Positions 23,670 to 32,927 of a DNA stretch of 64,000 nt are shown here, piece after piece. The notes beneath the pieces were generated by a model, which was not told the DNA's origin, made no database searches, and saw only the letters and a program-made list of their open reading frames with translations. The translations under genes were made by a program, and so were the position numbers. Source of the DNA: Bacteroidota bacterium (GTDB lineage: Bacteria; Bacteroidota; Ignavibacteria; UBA10030; SZUA-254); the NCBI GenBank assembly GCA_036522515.1, contig DATDFQ010000043.1:310001-374000 (forward strand). Reading direction: 5' to 3'. Every line of letters starts with the position of its first letter. Position 1 is the stretch's first letter.

Positions 23670-26087
23670 TCAGCGTATCAGAACGAACTTGCCGATTTGC
23701 TTGCCCAGATCCGATTCAACCGAAAAGATGTAGACGCCGCTGGCGATCGCCCTGCCGCTCTGGCTCAGGAGATCCCATTCAAGCTCGCCATGGACCTCGT
23801 CGTTATGGTCAAGCGTAGCCACCTGATCGCCTGTGAGCGTGAAGATCCGGATCGTGCATTTTGTCGGAAGATGGATAAACTTCACGAGGCGGTTATTTTC
23901 AGTCCAGTTGCTCGACCGTCCCTCCCACCCTCCGTTCTCGTAGGTGTAATCCTGATCGACCCGGTAGGGGTTCGGCACCACCAGCACCTTCCCCAGCGTG
24001 TCCGCCACCGAGAACGAGAGATCGACCCTCGCCTTCCGTATTTTTGCCGACTCGGTGTTTTGGGCGTAGAGCGAGTCGAACCGCACATTCCCGCTGCTGT
24101 CGACCGTTTCGATGATCGTCAGATCGGGGATCCCGAAGGAGGTCACGGAATACCAGTACCGCTTGCCCCGGGTCAGATTTGAATCGATGAAGACGCTGTC
24201 GATGCCCACGTTATATTCGAAATTGTCGTCAGGGATGTCATATTGCTTCAGGAGGGTCCAGCTCTGGTCCCCGGGGGTATTGCTCGGATCCTCCGATCGA
24301 TAGAGGCGGTAGCCCTCGAAGATACGCCCGCCGGTCAGATACCCGTCGATGCACCGGTGGCCGTTCGAGCAGGTGCCCACGACCGTCTGGCAGGGCGGGT
24401 CGCGCCGGCGGAAACTCGTGTCGGGATACGACTGAGCGATCTTGCTGGAGTCGTCCCAGAGGTCGAGAGGATTATCCAGCGTGGGATCGATGTGTCTTCC
24501 CCACTCTACTCTGACTTTCTTGAATCCCTCGGTCACCTTCAACGGCGGCTGAGGGAGCGTCAACGGGGGAAGATAGCCGCGCTTGTACAATTTGAGAGCG
24601 TTCTCGGCATTTTCCCGGAGATTGTGAGGTCCGCCTTCCACGCCGTAACCGCCCACGAGCGCCACGGAGATCTTGAGCGTGTCCCCCGGTTTCATCTCGT
24701 CGAAAGGTCCGAACGAGAAGAAGAACCGCGTGTCGGTGGGAGACGAGGGCGACTGGCACGGCTTGATCTTATCGTTGAAGCACTGGCCGCTCATCCAGCA
24801 ATAAATCGTCGAATCGAGGGTTCCCGGTTCCGAAAATCCGTGCCATTGAAAAATATATTGAAGAGAGTCGAGAGGCCGCGGCGTGTGCAACACCGTCAGG
24901 CCCATCGGAGTCGAACCTCTGTCGACCGCGTTATGGATGTAGGCGGTCCGAAGATCGGGAATATAGCACGCGTAATCGTGGCTGAAATACCCGCTGACAT
25001 TGGTCGGACCGACATCCATATCGCAGAAGAACGCGACATAGACCTGCTTGATCGTCTTCTGCCCGATGTTGACGAACAGATAATCGAACGGAAGAACCCC
25101 GTCCGCAAAATCCTCCGCCCAGGCGTACGACTTCATGAAGCACTTAATTCCCATCGGGACGTGGCCGGGTTGGGTGGCGGTCTTGAATGTGTCGGTCGCG
25201 CCGGCGTAATAATCGCTCTCGGAGATCCCCGCGTAATCCTCATCGACGTGCGGTTCGCCGTGATCGGGAATCCCGTTGTTCTGCGTGTAGCTGGCCTTGC
25301 TGTTTTTCCGGACATAATTGCCGTTCGCGTCCGTGTGACACTTGTCGACGCTGAACGGGTCGTAATTGTCATACGCGGGATCCGGGTTGGTCACGGGATC
25401 GTACACCTTTTGGTCGCAACCGGCTTCCAGGCTGTCGGGGAGGCCGTCCGATCCGAGGTCATCGGTCAGAGGGTTCCAGTCGCCGTCGTTATCCTGGCCG
25501 TCCAGCTCGTCTTCGTCGACCTTGCCGTCTCCGTCGTCGTCGCAACCCCGGCGGTTTACCTGGATGGCGTGGTTGTAATAGTATCCGTTGTATCCGTTGA
25601 CATCCCTGTTCTTAAAATAGAAATCCTCGGAGCCTGCATGGGTGTACCAGATCCTGTCGCGGGCGGTGTCCGTCCGCTCCGGCATGAATTCGTGCCGGGC
25701 GTCGTCGCCGTTGTACGATTCATCCACCCTCCGGACGCCGTCCACCAACCCCCCGATCCACGGACCGCCTCCGAACATATGCTCGACGCAACCGCCCACA
25801 GGATACTCGAGCCCGATACCGACGTCGCCGCAATCGCCGGGAGGAACCTGCGACGCGTTCGACACTCCGGGGTCCCACGCCTCAAGCCCGAACGCGATCT
25901 GGTTCGTGAGCCAGATACGCATGTTGAATCCCTGGAGCACGTGTTTCGCCCAGCTGACCCCCGCCTCCGTCTCATCGATGGAGCGGGTTCCCTTGATACC
26001 GGTGATGCCCTTCCTGTCTTTCGGAACTGCCGCACCGGCGAGAAGGAGAAAAAGAAACAGATACAAGAGGCGCCGTTTCATACCCAT
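23670..26087 (-). CDS. Large T9SS-type surface protein with Asp-rich calcium-binding-like segment
   Basis: The protein has about 805 residues with a signal peptide (MKRRLLYLFLFLLLAGAAVP). The start may be ATG 26087 or 26081; AAGGA is upstream of both. Around residues 190-230 lies an Asp-rich segment (DDDGDGKVDEDELDGQDNDGD) of thrombospondin-3/EF-hand type, likely to bind calcium. The central part carries many Cys and aromatic residues. A fibronectin-like module (VRVEWGRHID, IFEGYRLYRSEDPS) follows near 530-640, and the end is a FlgD-like/T9SS type A sorting domain (VVPNPYRVDQDYTYENG, IRIFTLTGDQVATL, GVYIFSVESDLGKQIGKFVLIR). The protein is thus probably exported across the outer membrane and anchored. 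Paralogue of the gene at the left edge. Function unknown. Confidence 0.85.
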   Translation of the reverse strand: MGMKRRLLYLFLFLLLAGAAVPKDRKGITGIKGTRSIDETEAGVSWAKHVLQGFNMRIWLTNQIAFGLEAWDPGVSNASQVPPGDCGDVGIGLEYPVGGCVEHMFGGGPWIGGLVDGVRRVDESYNGDDARHEFMPERTDTARDRIWYTHAGSEDFYFKNRDVNGYNGYYYNHAIQVNRRGCDDDGDGKVDEDELDGQDNDGDWNPLTDDLGSDGLPDSLEAGCDQKVYDPVTNPDPAYDNYDPFSVDKCHTDANGNYVRKNSKASYTQNNGIPDHGEPHVDEDYAGISESDYYAGATDTFKTATQPGHVPMGIKCFMKSYAWAEDFADGVLPFDYLFVNIGQKTIKQVYVAFFCDMDVGPTNVSGYFSHDYACYIPDLRTAYIHNAVDRGSTPMGLTVLHTPRPLDSLQYIFQWHGFSEPGTLDSTIYCWMSGQCFNDKIKPCQSPSSPTDTRFFFSFGPFDEMKPGDTLKISVALVGGYGVEGGPHNLRENAENALKLYKRGYLPPLTLPQPPLKVTEGFKKVRVEWGRHIDPTLDNPLDLWDDSSKIAQSYPDTSFRRRDPPCQTVVGTCSNGHRCIDGYLTGGRIFEGYRLYRSEDPSNTPGDQSWTLLKQYDIPDDNFEYNVGIDSVFIDSNLTRGKRYWYSVTSFGIPDLTIIETVDSSGNVRFDSLYAQNTESAKIRKARVDLSFSVADTLGKVLVVPNPYRVDQDYTYENGGWEGRSSNWTENNRLVKFIHLPTKCTIRIFTLTGDQVATLDHNDEVHGELEWDLLSQSGRAIASGVYIFSVESDLGKQIGKFVLIR

Positions 26088-26112
26088 GATTTCCTTTGAA
26101 ATTGACAAAGCC

Positions 26113-29034
26113 CTAGTCCCAATTGATCTTCATGCCGAGGATGATCTGCCGCTGGTCGCCGAACGCGGCAGGATCAAGCCGGCTGTCCGCCTGACTCCAG
26201 GGAAGGATAAACCCTGTGCTGGCATCGGCGTCTCCGAACTGGGCAGGCTGCCCCGTCTGGTTGTAAATCGAGTTGACGTTCCTGCGGTTGAAAAGGTTCG
26301 TGACATCGAGCGTCACCAGGAGGTTCAGTCCGCCTGTCAGCAGGATTCCCTTGTACATCGAGAGGTTTACCGTCGAACTGTACGGCTTCGTCTCGTTGTT
26401 CAGAAGGTAGACGTTTCGTGCGGTGACCTTTCCCTGGTACGGGGTGAACGGGAATCCGCTTCCGAGGCTCCACGTGAGTGAAATCCCGTAGTTATTGACA
26501 AACGGAAGGCCGAAAAATTTCCCCTGCTCCCTCGGACTCACCCTGTAGGTTGCGAAGACGTTCGCCGTGTGGTTCTGATCCCAGTCGAGCCGGCTTTCCC
26601 GGGGGAGTTCGAACTGGGGCTGGAAAATATTCGCCAGGGGGTTCGACGAACGCCCCTTCGCGAGCTGGTACGAGTAGGTCACGCTCGCCGTAAAGTTCGA
26701 CCCCAGGGCCTGGTTGACCGAAACCTCGAACCCGCGCGAGCTCGCATAATCGAAGTTGCGGGGGAAGTTATTGCCGGACCGGGCGAAGTTGTCGGCATAG
26801 TCGAAAATGTCCTTGTAGAAGGCGTGGAGCGTGAAGGCCATGTCTTCCGAGACCTGGTCCTCGAATCCCGCCTCGTACTGGATCGTACGCTGGGGTTTGA
26901 GGCTCGGATTCCCGATCAGATTCCCCGAGGCGCCCAGGATGGTCGGATCGCGGTAGTAATTCTCCCTGTCCGGAAACTGGATGAAGTGTCCGTAATTAAA
27001 ATAGAAGACGATCCGGTCCGTCACGGGATAGCCGATCGAAAGGCGCGGACTCACGTAACCGTGCGTGAAATAGTAGAGGAACCGTTTGCTGTCCGTCAGC
27101 CCCTTGGCGACCTTCACCGTCTGACCGGAGGAGTTGACGGTGGAATCATAACCGACGTCGTTCACCCACTGTGCGGGGAGATACCCGGGATCGTTGGAAT
27201 TCAGACCGCCGTTCAAGGCGATCTCCCAATCCCTCCGGAACTCGTCATAGAACACCTGCCGCCCGATGTCCAGGTAATCGTACCGGGCTCCCACGTGAAG
27301 GTTCAAGCCCGAAAACTCGATGTTGTCCTGGACGTACAACCCCCCTCGATTCGGATAGTTGTTAAGATTCCAACGGTAAAGGCCATATCCCGGATATTCA
27401 CCGTGGGCATATCTCGGATCGTCCACCGGGGGGTTCACCGTCACTCCGTTCACCACGTGTGCGACGGTCGGATACTGGATCTCGGTCGAATTTATTTCTT
27501 CGTAATTAAACTCGAACCCCGCCTTCAAGAGATGGAGCGGGTGAACCTGGCTGTTGAAATCGATCCGGGTCGTCCAGACGTCCGTGAGCGACTTCACCCA
27601 CGTCTGGTCGGTCCCGAGCTCGGCGAAGCCGTCGAGGTTCGGATCCTGCGATTGGTATGCCGAGGAATAATCCGAGGGCTTGACGCCGGCGACATCATTG
27701 CCCGCATGGCTCTCAAGCTTGCCGAGGTAGAGCCGTACGAACGAATTCGTGGTGAAGAAGTGAGTCCAGGCAAACACGTGCTGAATGGCGAGCGTGGCTC
27801 TGAGCAAGGACGAGTCGGCGCGGTACTTGTAAAAATTATTGTAGTCGTGGTTCGTGCCCAGGCTCGCGCGATAGCCGTAGGAGAACTGGTCGGAGCCGCT
27901 CATGTCGTAGCGCAACTTCGAGTTGAACGTAAAGGCGTTCCTCTGGTCGTCGGCGAACCGGTAACCCAGCCCGTTCAGAATGCCGCCCAGGAAACCGTTC
28001 AGTTCGATCCGGCGCTCCAGCGGATGGTAAAACTCATTATGCACGTAGTTATAGGGGCCGTCGCTCCGGTCGGCGTCCGCGCTGATGAAGAAAGTGAGCG
28101 CCCCCGGGATCTTAAAGCCCAGATTCGGCATGAGGTACTTCGTGAGCGGGTCGGGGCCGCCGAGCGTAAAGGAGCTGTAGTTTTCATTCTGGTTCGTCGA
28201 CGCGATCCTGTCCGTGCGATACTGCGCCGAGGCCGAATAATGGTCGGCTCCGGATTTCGTGACGATGTTGATCACCCCGGATTGAGCGTTTCCGTAATCC
28301 GCATCGAACCCGCTGGTCTGGACGCTGACCGATTGGATGGCGTTCGCCGAGACCGCGAGACCCGTCGCGCCGCCGCCGATCGTCCCGGATTGCACGCCCG
28401 CATACACTTTCTGGAGTTCTTCGTTGGTTCCCGCCGTCGTGAGAGAGCCGGAATTGCCGAGAATGCTGTTCGTCGGAATACCGTCCACGAGGTACTGGAC
28501 TTCGTTGGCGCGTCCGCCCCGCAAGAAGAGGTTGTTTCCCTGCTTCACGACCCCGGTCTGCAGCCGGAGGACGTCTTCCACCGTCTTGACATTGGGAATT
28601 TCCGAAATCGTCTTCGCGTCGACGGTCGGGGTCCCCGTCGTCACCATGTTGTTGACCATTTTCGTGGCGGTGATGACCTGCTCGTTGATTTCCACGGCGC
28701 TCGAGGTCATCTTGATATTCACGGGCGTGGTCGCATCCGCCCCGATTTCGATGTCCTTGATGACCACCGTCTGGTAGCCGAGAATGCTGGCCCTGATGCT
28801 CACCGCGCCGCTCGGAACCGCGATGATGGAAAACTTTCCCTTGTCGTCCGTCGAAGCGCCGCGCTGGGTGCCCACCACCAGGATGTTGACAAACGGGATC
28901 GGCTCACCGCTCTGGGCATCGGTGACCGTCCCCACAATTTTTCCCGTGTTCCCGGCCTGCCCGATCGCGGCGAGAAGAAAAGCCAGACACGCGGTCGTGA
29001 ACGACCGCCGCGCAACGTGTAACCTTGATGTCAT
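26113..29034 (-). CDS. TonB-dependent outer-membrane receptor with carboxypeptidase-regulatory-like domain
   Basis: The protein has 973 residues from ATG 29034 (MTSRLHVARRSFTTACLAFLLAA), with AGGAG 8 nt upstream. After the signal peptide come the regulatory-like domain (GKIVGTVTDAQSGEPIPFVNILV, TDDKGKFSI), a plug (ITATKMVNNMVTTGTPTVDAK, EDVLRLQTGVVKQGNNLFLRGG, VQYLVDGIPTNSI) and a beta-barrel. The final residues are GMKINWD, so the last residue is Asp rather than the usual aromatic. It shares its architecture with the receptor at 2399-5455. It lies between the 594-residue lipoprotein-like protein and the large surface protein in the same operon. Confidence 0.9.
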   Translation of the reverse strand: MTSRLHVARRSFTTACLAFLLAAIGQAGNTGKIVGTVTDAQSGEPIPFVNILVVGTQRGASTDDKGKFSIIAVPSGAVSIRASILGYQTVVIKDIEIGADATTPVNIKMTSSAVEINEQVITATKMVNNMVTTGTPTVDAKTISEIPNVKTVEDVLRLQTGVVKQGNNLFLRGGRANEVQYLVDGIPTNSILGNSGSLTTAGTNEELQKVYAGVQSGTIGGGATGLAVSANAIQSVSVQTSGFDADYGNAQSGVINIVTKSGADHYSASAQYRTDRIASTNQNENYSSFTLGGPDPLTKYLMPNLGFKIPGALTFFISADADRSDGPYNYVHNEFYHPLERRIELNGFLGGILNGLGYRFADDQRNAFTFNSKLRYDMSGSDQFSYGYRASLGTNHDYNNFYKYRADSSLLRATLAIQHVFAWTHFFTTNSFVRLYLGKLESHAGNDVAGVKPSDYSSAYQSQDPNLDGFAELGTDQTWVKSLTDVWTTRIDFNSQVHPLHLLKAGFEFNYEEINSTEIQYPTVAHVVNGVTVNPPVDDPRYAHGEYPGYGLYRWNLNNYPNRGGLYVQDNIEFSGLNLHVGARYDYLDIGRQVFYDEFRRDWEIALNGGLNSNDPGYLPAQWVNDVGYDSTVNSSGQTVKVAKGLTDSKRFLYYFTHGYVSPRLSIGYPVTDRIVFYFNYGHFIQFPDRENYYRDPTILGASGNLIGNPSLKPQRTIQYEAGFEDQVSEDMAFTLHAFYKDIFDYADNFARSGNNFPRNFDYASSRGFEVSVNQALGSNFTASVTYSYQLAKGRSSNPLANIFQPQFELPRESRLDWDQNHTANVFATYRVSPREQGKFFGLPFVNNYGISLTWSLGSGFPFTPYQGKVTARNVYLLNNETKPYSSTVNLSMYKGILLTGGLNLLVTLDVTNLFNRRNVNSIYNQTGQPAQFGDADASTGFILPWSQADSRLDPAAFGDQRQIILGMKINWD

Positions 29035-29056
29035 AAACCAGTCTCCTTCCAAGAGA

Positions 29057-30841
29057 TCACGGGTTCAACTCCCTGATGTCGTTCATCGCCGCTCTCATCG
29101 TCTCGGTGGCGCTCGCGGGATTCATGTAATAGAGCGGAAATCCGAGATACACGACGCTATAGGTAATACCGATGTATCTCACTCCGATCGAAGCTCCCTC
29201 ATAGGGCAGGAAATTATTCGCCGCGTCATACCGATAGATGATCTCTCCAAACCCGTAGGGTCTTCCCGCCCAGAGGAAGGTCAAGCCCGGGCCCGAGGAT
29301 GCGGTGTCGATCCTGCTGATGTCGACGGAGATATCGGGGTACCCTTTGTCGCCGCGCGCCCCGATGAAATTTGCCCGTGTGAGATCGGTCAGGCCGGCCT
29401 GCATATGACCGATATTCTGCACAAAATCCTGGCTCCCGTTCAGCGCGAAGGGAAGCGCCCACGCGGTGATGATGAGCTTCCCCCCGACATAACAATAATC
29501 CCTCAGAATCTTCTCGCGGCTGCCGCCGATGCCGTGAGTGGGGCCCGCGGTGTGAAGGTCGTCGAGCACATCCTGAAGAAACACGATGGAACTGTACTGC
29601 CCCAGTTGTCCGCGGCCCGGGAAAATGTGGATTCCCGCCCTGGAGTCATCTATCACGTCGAAAATATCGTACTTGCCGCTCTTCCCGAGCGCATCGAACA
29701 TGGCCGAATAATAGGCATCGACCTGTGCGACGGTCGGCCGGGCCACCGTTCCGGGATCGGGCCACTTGTAGCAATCATTCAGGATCAGAATCCGCTGCTG
29801 GTATCCGGGACGGCGAAAAATCGGATAAAGGGTGTTAAACTTGGCTCTCGAATAAATCGTATCGAATCCCGTCGGATTGTTGTTTCCGTCAAACGTCGTA
29901 TGGACGTAGTATCCGAGCGTATCGATGCTCCCGAATTCGTTCCGTCCCCGCACATAGAACGTATGCGAAGTCTGATATTTGTCCGGGAAATCCGAAGCCG
30001 TGACGCTGGCGGTCGTCGCCGAGCTGAAGGGAGACCAGGGGATGTTATCCTGAGGCCATTGGTCCTTGTCGACCACCCAGGAATAGTCGATCGTCCGGCT
30101 GTTCGGATCGAATCCCTGGAATGTGAATGTCGCTCCTGTGAACGTATCCGTTATTTGATCCAGAACCAATACCGTATCGGAGGGCGAACCGGTGATCTGG
30201 GTCTGCGGGGGAGGCACCCGCGGAGTCCCGAACGACACCGACGCGGGGGCCCCGACCAGCCCCTCGTTATCGATCGCGGAGACTTCAAACGTGTGCGGAT
30301 TCAGGGAATCCTGGGAATCGAAGATAAAGGTCCCGCTGTTGGGATTCCTATGGACGGGAAACCGGATCACTTTCGGGTTCGATGCCCAGACGCGCGAACC
30401 TGCGATGCTCAACACGCGTCCCGAATCAAGGGCGTTCGCGCTGTCACCGTTTAACCCTTCGGGAGGGAGCGTCGAAAAATAATGATACACGTTCGCGACA
30501 TTGTTCGGGCCCGCGTCGGTCATCAGCGCGAAGTTTGAGACGATGATGTTCAGCACCGTGCTGTAGGGCTTGTAGACGAAGGGGCTCTGGGCGTTGAGGC
30601 GAAACGTCCATCGGTACCTGAACGCGACCACAAACCCGTCCGGGTCGTCACCGACCCAGTTGAGCGTCAGGAGGGGATTCTTGGTGACGATGAACGTGTC
30701 GGTGGGGGGCACGTTGGAAAGCCTCGTGATCGGGGCGACATTGCCGAGGGGTACATCGGTCCCTTTGCAGCTCCAGCCGACGACAATGATGGTCAGGGCG
30801 GCGGACGCCGCGGCAAGCCACCGGACAGTAGCATTATGCAT
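29057..30841 (-). CDS. Exported protein, probable lipoprotein with Ig/fibronectin-like region
   Basis: This 594-residue protein begins with a hydrophobic signal followed by a Cys (LTIIVVGWSCKGTD), a weak lipobox. The N-terminal half has Ig-like features (LNWVGDDPDGFVVAFRYRWTFR; EVSAIDNEGLVGAPASVSF). The C-terminal half (ILILNDCYKWPDPGTVARPTVAQVDAYYSAMF, KILRDYCYVGGKLIITAWALPFAL) looks like a gated alpha/beta region seen in surface-attached proteins of this phylum. No named family was recognised. It follows the upstream lipoprotein by 5 nt and precedes the TonB receptor by 22 nt. Confidence 0.78.
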   Translation of the reverse strand: MHNATVRWLAAASAALTIIVVGWSCKGTDVPLGNVAPITRLSNVPPTDTFIVTKNPLLTLNWVGDDPDGFVVAFRYRWTFRLNAQSPFVYKPYSTVLNIIVSNFALMTDAGPNNVANVYHYFSTLPPEGLNGDSANALDSGRVLSIAGSRVWASNPKVIRFPVHRNPNSGTFIFDSQDSLNPHTFEVSAIDNEGLVGAPASVSFGTPRVPPPQTQITGSPSDTVLVLDQITDTFTGATFTFQGFDPNSRTIDYSWVVDKDQWPQDNIPWSPFSSATTASVTASDFPDKYQTSHTFYVRGRNEFGSIDTLGYYVHTTFDGNNNPTGFDTIYSRAKFNTLYPIFRRPGYQQRILILNDCYKWPDPGTVARPTVAQVDAYYSAMFDALGKSGKYDIFDVIDDSRAGIHIFPGRGQLGQYSSIVFLQDVLDDLHTAGPTHGIGGSREKILRDYCYVGGKLIITAWALPFALNGSQDFVQNIGHMQAGLTDLTRANFIGARGDKGYPDISVDISRIDTASSGPGLTFLWAGRPYGFGEIIYRYDAANNFLPYEGASIGVRYIGITYSVVYLGFPLYYMNPASATETMRAAMNDIRELNP

Positions 30842-30846
30842 GAGTC

Positions 30847-31434
30847 TTACTCGTAGTGGATCGATGAGATATAATAATAAGGCTTGAACAGAAACGTGTC
30901 GGCTCGTTTGACGAGAGACGAGTCCAGGTTGATGGTGAGGACGATGCGGGTCGTTTTCTGCTCGTTGATCTTGAAGGACTTGATGAATGAAAGCGTGGGG
31001 TCAAAATCGGGCAGGGTGCTGACGGAAATGTTCCGGTACCCGTCCAGGATGACGCTGGGACCCGGCTGGATGAGCATCAACACGCCAAGGTAATCGCCGG
31101 GGGGGATATCAGCCTGACCGACGACGAGCGAAGAATCCTCGGCATGGAAATCGAGCGTGTTATAAATGCCTGTCGTGCTCTTGATCGCGTGGACATCCCC
31201 GTACACCTGGGCCTGCGTGTGGTCTGAGCGAAGCGCCGTCACCTGGGTGATCTTGAGGACGAAATTGTTCAGAGCGCTGAACGCGATTCGGCCCGAATCT
31301 GAAATCGTGTGGAGCCGAATGTCGACCAGGCCGGGAAGGGGTGAACTGTAATCATACTGACAGCTCACACTCAAGAGCAGAATTGAAACGGGAAAAAGAA
31401 TGAATGAAACAAATGGAACGTATTTACGTTTCAT
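30847..31434 (-). CDS. Small DUF4382-like lipoprotein
   Basis: The protein has 195 residues from ATG 31434 (MKRKYVPFVSFILFPVSILLLSVSC), with a Cys at the end of the signal suggesting a lipoprotein, though the lipobox is imperfect. The mature part reads as a beta-sandwich (VDIRLHTISDSGRIAFSALNNFVLKITQV, IPPGDYLGVLMLI, KSFKINEQKTTRIVLTINLDSSLV) in the style of DUF4382 proteins. No ribosome site is visible before either candidate ATG (31434 or 31458). First gene of the six-gene surface operon, about 60 nt after its promoter. Confidence 0.78.
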   Translation of the reverse strand: MKRKYVPFVSFILFPVSILLLSVSCQYDYSSPLPGLVDIRLHTISDSGRIAFSALNNFVLKITQVTALRSDHTQAQVYGDVHAIKSTTGIYNTLDFHAEDSSLVVGQADIPPGDYLGVLMLIQPGPSVILDGYRNISVSTLPDFDPTLSFIKSFKINEQKTTRIVLTINLDSSLVKRADTFLFKPYYYISSIHYE

Positions 31435-31497
31435 GGAGGTAGCTGGATGATGCGACATTGGGCGGATGACGAGCCGGGGTGAACCGGGTATTTTTGG

Positions 31498-31526
31498 AGT
31501 ATAGGAAAAATATGTGTGACAGTCAA
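31498..31526 (-). promoter_or_regulatory. Promoter of the six-gene surface operon
   Basis: Minus strand: TTGACT (31526-31521), 17 nt, TATACT (31503-31498). It is identical in both boxes to the aroF leader promoter. The surrounding DNA is distinctly A/T-rich compared with the genes. Confidence 0.83.
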
Positions 31527-31688
31527 GTTTGGGGCACTATTTCTCTCATTTCTGTGTTAAAGCTTGACGTGTCGCAGAACCCCGGCAGGCCGGTCTCAGC
31601 GCGTGCGATCTCCTTCCCGATCGGATCCCTCCCTCTCGATCTTCTCGAATGACTTCGCGGAAACCTTCGTCCCGGACAGCAAGAAGTT

Positions 31689-31716
31689 TTGTTTATTCGC
31701 GAATATTTTGTACTTT
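31689..31716 (+). promoter_or_regulatory. Candidate promoter of the propeller lipoprotein
   Basis: TTGTTT (31689-31694), 16 nt, TACTTT (31711-31716). The ATG follows only 9 nt after the -10 box, so the mRNA would be nearly leaderless and the GAGAGG next to the ATG might not be transcribed. An upstream start site cannot be excluded. No feature was recognised in 31527-31688. Confidence 0.4.
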
Positions 31717-31725
31717 GAGAGGTTC

Positions 31726-32865
31726 ATGAGCGACAGTCAGATCCTTCAGCCCGCATCCCTTCACCCTTCCCTCAATCGATCCGTGATCCTTCGCGCAGCT
31801 CTTTTGTCTCTAACCGTGTCTTTGTTGGGGGTTTTCGGAGGCTGCACGAGTCCGAGCGACCCGCCGCCGGTTCTTCCGAAAGCGACGTGGCAGGTGTTCA
31901 AGGCGTCCGCGAGCTCGCTGGCGGACAACCACGTGAACGCGATTTTCATGGACAATGCCCGGAGGGTTTGGTTCGCAACAAATAACGGCGCTTCGTACTT
32001 TGATAATGGAGCTTGGGCAACGATCAGGGATTCATTGACCTCTCCGGATGGCCATGGCGGTCCGCCGAATCACAGGGTGACTTGCATCGTCCAGGCGAAG
32101 GACCGGAGTATGTGGTTCGGTCTCACCGGCGGCGGCGTCCAACGCTATAATCCGATTTCGACCATCGCGGTCTGGACGCGCTACACCGTGCAATCAACCT
32201 TTGGCGGACTTGTGTCCGACCTGGTCCTTTCCGGGACCGCGGACATTTCGAACCAGAGCGCGTACGGAGAGGTGTGGTTTACTTCGGCGATCGGGATCAG
32301 CCGTTTCGTCGGCGCCGCGAATGAAACCGGGACATGGCATTTCTATACGCATGACAACACGGGGCAGATTCCCTCGAACCAGGTCTGGTCGTCCATGACG
32401 AAGCTTGACGACAACACCCTCTGGTTCGGAACTCAAACGGGCGGCGCGGTCTCGGTCGAGTATGGTCTTGCGGGACTGAACTGGACACAATACTCGCTTC
32501 CCGTCGATTCAAGGATCAATTCGATGGCCTTCGACCTTCAGAATACCGTCTGGTTCGGAAACGAGAATGGCGCGGCAAGCTTCAATGTGCAGACCTCTGA
32601 CTGGAGAGTGATCGATTCGGCGGGAGTCCGGTTGCGCCACGGGCCCGTGAATTCCGTGACGACGAACCACCAGAATATCAGATGGTTTGGAACCGACGCC
32701 GGAGCCGCGCGCCTGGCGGACACGACCTGGACGATCTTCACCACGGCGAACAGCCCTCTCCCCAGCGACACGGTGAACGCAGTCGCCTTCGACTTCAATC
32801 AGAACATCTGGATCGGTACGGATAATGGAGTCGCCGTCTACAACGAAAGCGGATTGACGTTCTAG
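31726..32865 (+). CDS. Lipoprotein with seven two-component-regulator-type propeller repeats
   Basis: The protein has 379 residues from ATG 31726; the open frame further upstream has no signal-like start. A lipoprotein signal is present (LLSLTVSLLGVFGGCTSPSDPP). Seven Reg_prop repeats follow: VWFATNNGASYFD, MWFGLTGGGVQRYN, VWFTSAIGISRFV, LWFGTQTGGAVSVE, VWFGNENGAASFN, RWFGTDAGAARLAD, IWIGTDNGVAVYN. Seven units fit one complete propeller. In hybrid two-component sensors such propellers form the periplasmic ligand-sensing part; here there is no kinase or transmembrane part, so it may be a stand-alone binding protein. It is divergent from the six-gene surface operon. Confidence 0.87.
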   Translation: MSDSQILQPASLHPSLNRSVILRAALLSLTVSLLGVFGGCTSPSDPPPVLPKATWQVFKASASSLADNHVNAIFMDNARRVWFATNNGASYFDNGAWATIRDSLTSPDGHGGPPNHRVTCIVQAKDRSMWFGLTGGGVQRYNPISTIAVWTRYTVQSTFGGLVSDLVLSGTADISNQSAYGEVWFTSAIGISRFVGAANETGTWHFYTHDNTGQIPSNQVWSSMTKLDDNTLWFGTQTGGAVSVEYGLAGLNWTQYSLPVDSRINSMAFDLQNTVWFGNENGAASFNVQTSDWRVIDSAGVRLRHGPVNSVTTNHQNIRWFGTDAGAARLADTTWTIFTTANSPLPSDTVNAVAFDFNQNIWIGTDNGVAVYNESGLTF

Positions 32866-32906
32866 GGACTCCGCTCCTTACCTCCGCGTAATTCTCACCC
32901 CCCTCT

Positions 32907-32925
32907 CCGGCGGGCAGCCCGCCGG
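32907..32925. terminator. Hairpin between convergent genes
   Basis: CCGGCGGG (32907-32914) and CCCGCCGG (32918-32925) form an 8-bp stem with a CAG loop, between the stops of the propeller lipoprotein (plus) and the glycosidase-like gene (minus). No T-tract follows on either strand. Confidence 0.4.
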
Positions 32926-32927
32926 GT

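Noticed and set aside
26569-29022. Plus-strand open frame of 817 codons opposite the TonB receptor
   Set aside because: Shadow of the receptor gene; no domain recognisable.
31434-31458. Ribosome site for the DUF4382-like lipoprotein
   Set aside because: Neither of the two possible ATGs is preceded by a purine-rich site at suitable distance.
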